Below are positions 22,266 to 23,508 of a DNA stretch of 23,508 bases, piece by piece. This stretch comes from JABMPJ01 sp964345005 (GTDB taxonomy: Bacteria; Verrucomicrobiota; Kiritimatiellia; UBA8416; JABMPJ01): the NCBI GenBank assembly GCA_964345005.1, contig CAYFPQ010000047.1, positions 1 to 23,508 of the forward strand. The letters are read 5' to 3'. Under the pieces are notes generated by a model. That model saw only the letters and a program-made list of their open reading frames with translations. It had not been told where the DNA came from and ran no database searches. The position numbers and the translations under genes are program-made. How positions within the stretch are numbered: the first letter of the stretch is position 1; every line of letters begins with the position of its first letter.

Positions 22266-23159
22266 TCAGGGCATAGCAGGATCCTCGGTGATAAGCGCCT
22301 GGATGGTGGGATCGGCAAGAAGCGTTTCGTGTTGCGCAGCCGTAAGTGGCAGAAATGGACGTGGCGCGAAACGTCCCGGAATACCGCGAGCGTTCATGAT
22401 GGCGGTGAAGACGCTGAACCCGTATTTGGTGAGCATTTTTCGAACAGCGGTTAGGCGCTGCTGGTAGTCTGCCGCTTTTTCCCAATCGCCGGCTTCTGCC
22501 GCTTTTCCCAGCGCTACCGTCCAGCCTGGCGCCATGGCCCATATGCCGTCCAAATGCTCGCGCACGCCGTGTCGCAGAAGAAGATCCACCAGGCTGGGCT
22601 GGGCCACGATGATCCGGAACCCGTTGGTGGAGGCGTCGATCAACTGGCGTGAGAAATCAAAGTCACAGGATACTTTTGCACCCGCAATATTGGGGTGTTT
22701 GGCGAGTTTGAGGAAGGTATCCATCTCCAGTTTGGTGCCGATAACCTGGGGTAGGTCATAGAGATACAGGGGCGCTTTTGATACCTCGGCCAGTGCGCTG
22801 TAATAATCGATCAGCTCTTTCTGTCCGAACTTCCAGAAATAGGGTGAAAGGACAGCTATACCGCTGATGCTTAGCGTGTTCAGGTAGAGAATGCGTTCTT
22901 TCGTGCGGGTAAAGCCCGCATCACCGGCCCCGACCAGTACATCGCCCTTATCCGACCACAACGCCACGCACCGCTCCGTGAGGCGTCGATACGTTTCATC
23001 TGTGAGTAACTGCATGGCACCCATGGTGCCGGCCACCAGGATGTCGGTGATTCCGTGATTCCACTGGTCGGCCAAATGCATCTCCAGCGATTCGTCGTGA
23101 AGGTCTTCATTTTCCGTTAGCGGTGTGCCAATGGCTGTTATAAATCGTGCTTTGTTCAC
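22266..23159 (-). CDS. DapA/NanA (DHDPS) family aldolase or lyase
   Basis: A 297-residue class I aldolase of the dihydrodipicolinate synthase/N-acetylneuraminate lyase family. The Schiff-base lysine is Lys162 (GAKVSC), the catalytic Tyr is in YLYDLP (Tyr134), and a second Tyr is in LSPYFWK (about 105-110). The substrate carboxylate loop, normally GTTGE, reads GTMGAM at 44-49, and the usual Asn of YNxP is Asp. It is therefore unlikely to be a true DapA; a sugar-acid or keto-sugar aldolase or dehydratase is more plausible beside these genes. The start is GTG at 23159 with AGGG nine bases upstream. It is transcribed towards the operon, so it has its own promoter to the right. Confidence 0.88.
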   Translation of the reverse strand: MNKARFITAIGTPLTENEDLHDESLEMHLADQWNHGITDILVAGTMGAMQLLTDETYRRLTERCVALWSDKGDVLVGAGDAGFTRTKERILYLNTLSISGIAVLSPYFWKFGQKELIDYYSALAEVSKAPLYLYDLPQVIGTKLEMDTFLKLAKHPNIAGAKVSCDFDFSRQLIDASTNGFRIIVAQPSLVDLLLRHGVREHLDGIWAMAPGWTVALGKAAEAGDWEKAADYQQRLTAVRKMLTKYGFSVFTAIMNARGIPGRFAPRPFLPLTAAQHETLLADPTIQALITEDPAMP

Positions 23160-23508
23160 TCTTCTTTGCCCTGTCTAATCCACTAAGCCAGATACGGATA
23201 AGCAGCCGGAATGCTCTGCCCCTCACGTGTAACCATGAATATAGTCGCGTATTTGGTATGCCAAAGCAACTATATATTGAAGTCTGTGCGAGGTGGCGGA
23301 TCTATTCTGTCGTGTTTGGTGCGTTGCAGCACATTCCGGCGCTGTGCTTGCTGTTCTGGGCACGTCGCCTGTTGCCGTCGTCTCGACGCCTGTGAAGTCG
23401 GGAATGATCGAAGGTAATCAGTAGGTATTTCTATACTATTTCCCGAGCGCTTGTGAAGCAGGCAGATTATTTCTATAGCGCTCACCGGAACTGATCCACC
23501 GGCGCTCA
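23160..23508. other. Upstream region of the aldolase gene, no gene seen
   Basis: Open frames here are short and unsupported. Notable are two exact copies of TATTTCTATA (23426-23435 and 23468-23477), 42 bases apart, about four helical turns, and AGCGCT at 23446-23451 and 23477-23482. These could be regulator sites for the minus-strand aldolase gene or for a gene beyond the window edge. Confidence 0.35.

Overview
The window is a chromosomal stretch from a moderately GC-rich bacterium, devoted mostly to breakdown of unusual or modified carbohydrates. The gene mix is typical of the PVC group (Lentisphaerota, Kiritimatiellota, Planctomycetes): two Gfo/Idh/MocA oxidoreductases, a URO-D-like protein beside a GHL6-type glycoside hydrolase, GH38, GH4, a TIM-barrel sugar isomerase, and two dienelactone-hydrolase-like esterases with AraC and GntR/LacI regulators. 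Period-7 short tandem repeats and a MITE fit a repeat-rich genome. The phylum is an inference from content; no marker gene is present.

Layout. (1) 1-2285: a Fic protein (5' end possibly outside the window) whose stop overlaps the start of a Gfo/Idh oxidoreductase. (2) 2286-4680: accessory DNA. It holds a minus-strand antitoxin/AbiEii-type nucleotidyltransferase pair with an 18-bp operator-like palindrome, and long decayed spacers with gene remnants and repeats. (3) 4681-8784: an AraC regulator divergent from a URO-D-like protein plus GHL6 hydrolase operon. (4) 8813-10769: a MalK/UgpC-type ABC ATPase divergent from a second AraC regulator. No permease or binding-protein gene is present, so the ATPase presumably serves transporters encoded elsewhere. 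(5) 10872-11025: a 154-bp MITE-like element just upstream of a sugar isomerase (11070-11885), followed by an esterase (12056-13084). (6) 13570-22157: a GntR/LacI regulator with a likely operator cluster upstream, then a co-directional run of esterase, Gfo/Idh, GH38, GH4 and HAD phosphatase/mutase. (7) 22266-23159: a DapA/NanA-family aldolase on the opposite strand, convergent with the operon.

How the genes may work together (inference): esterases remove acyl groups, GH38-like, GH4 and GHL6 enzymes cleave glycosidic bonds, and Gfo/Idh proteins, the TIM-barrel isomerase, the HAD enzyme and the aldolase process the released sugars. GH4 and many Gfo/Idh enzymes use NAD-dependent sugar oxidation, so the locus could be a redox (oxidation-elimination) glycan pathway.

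The most striking observation is in the GH38-family protein. The position of the catalytic Asp nucleophile is occupied by Cys (residue 128), while the other recognisable metal-site residues (H16, D18, H396) are retained. The same gene also carries two independent 42-bp inserts, each made of six heptamers, which preserve the reading frame.
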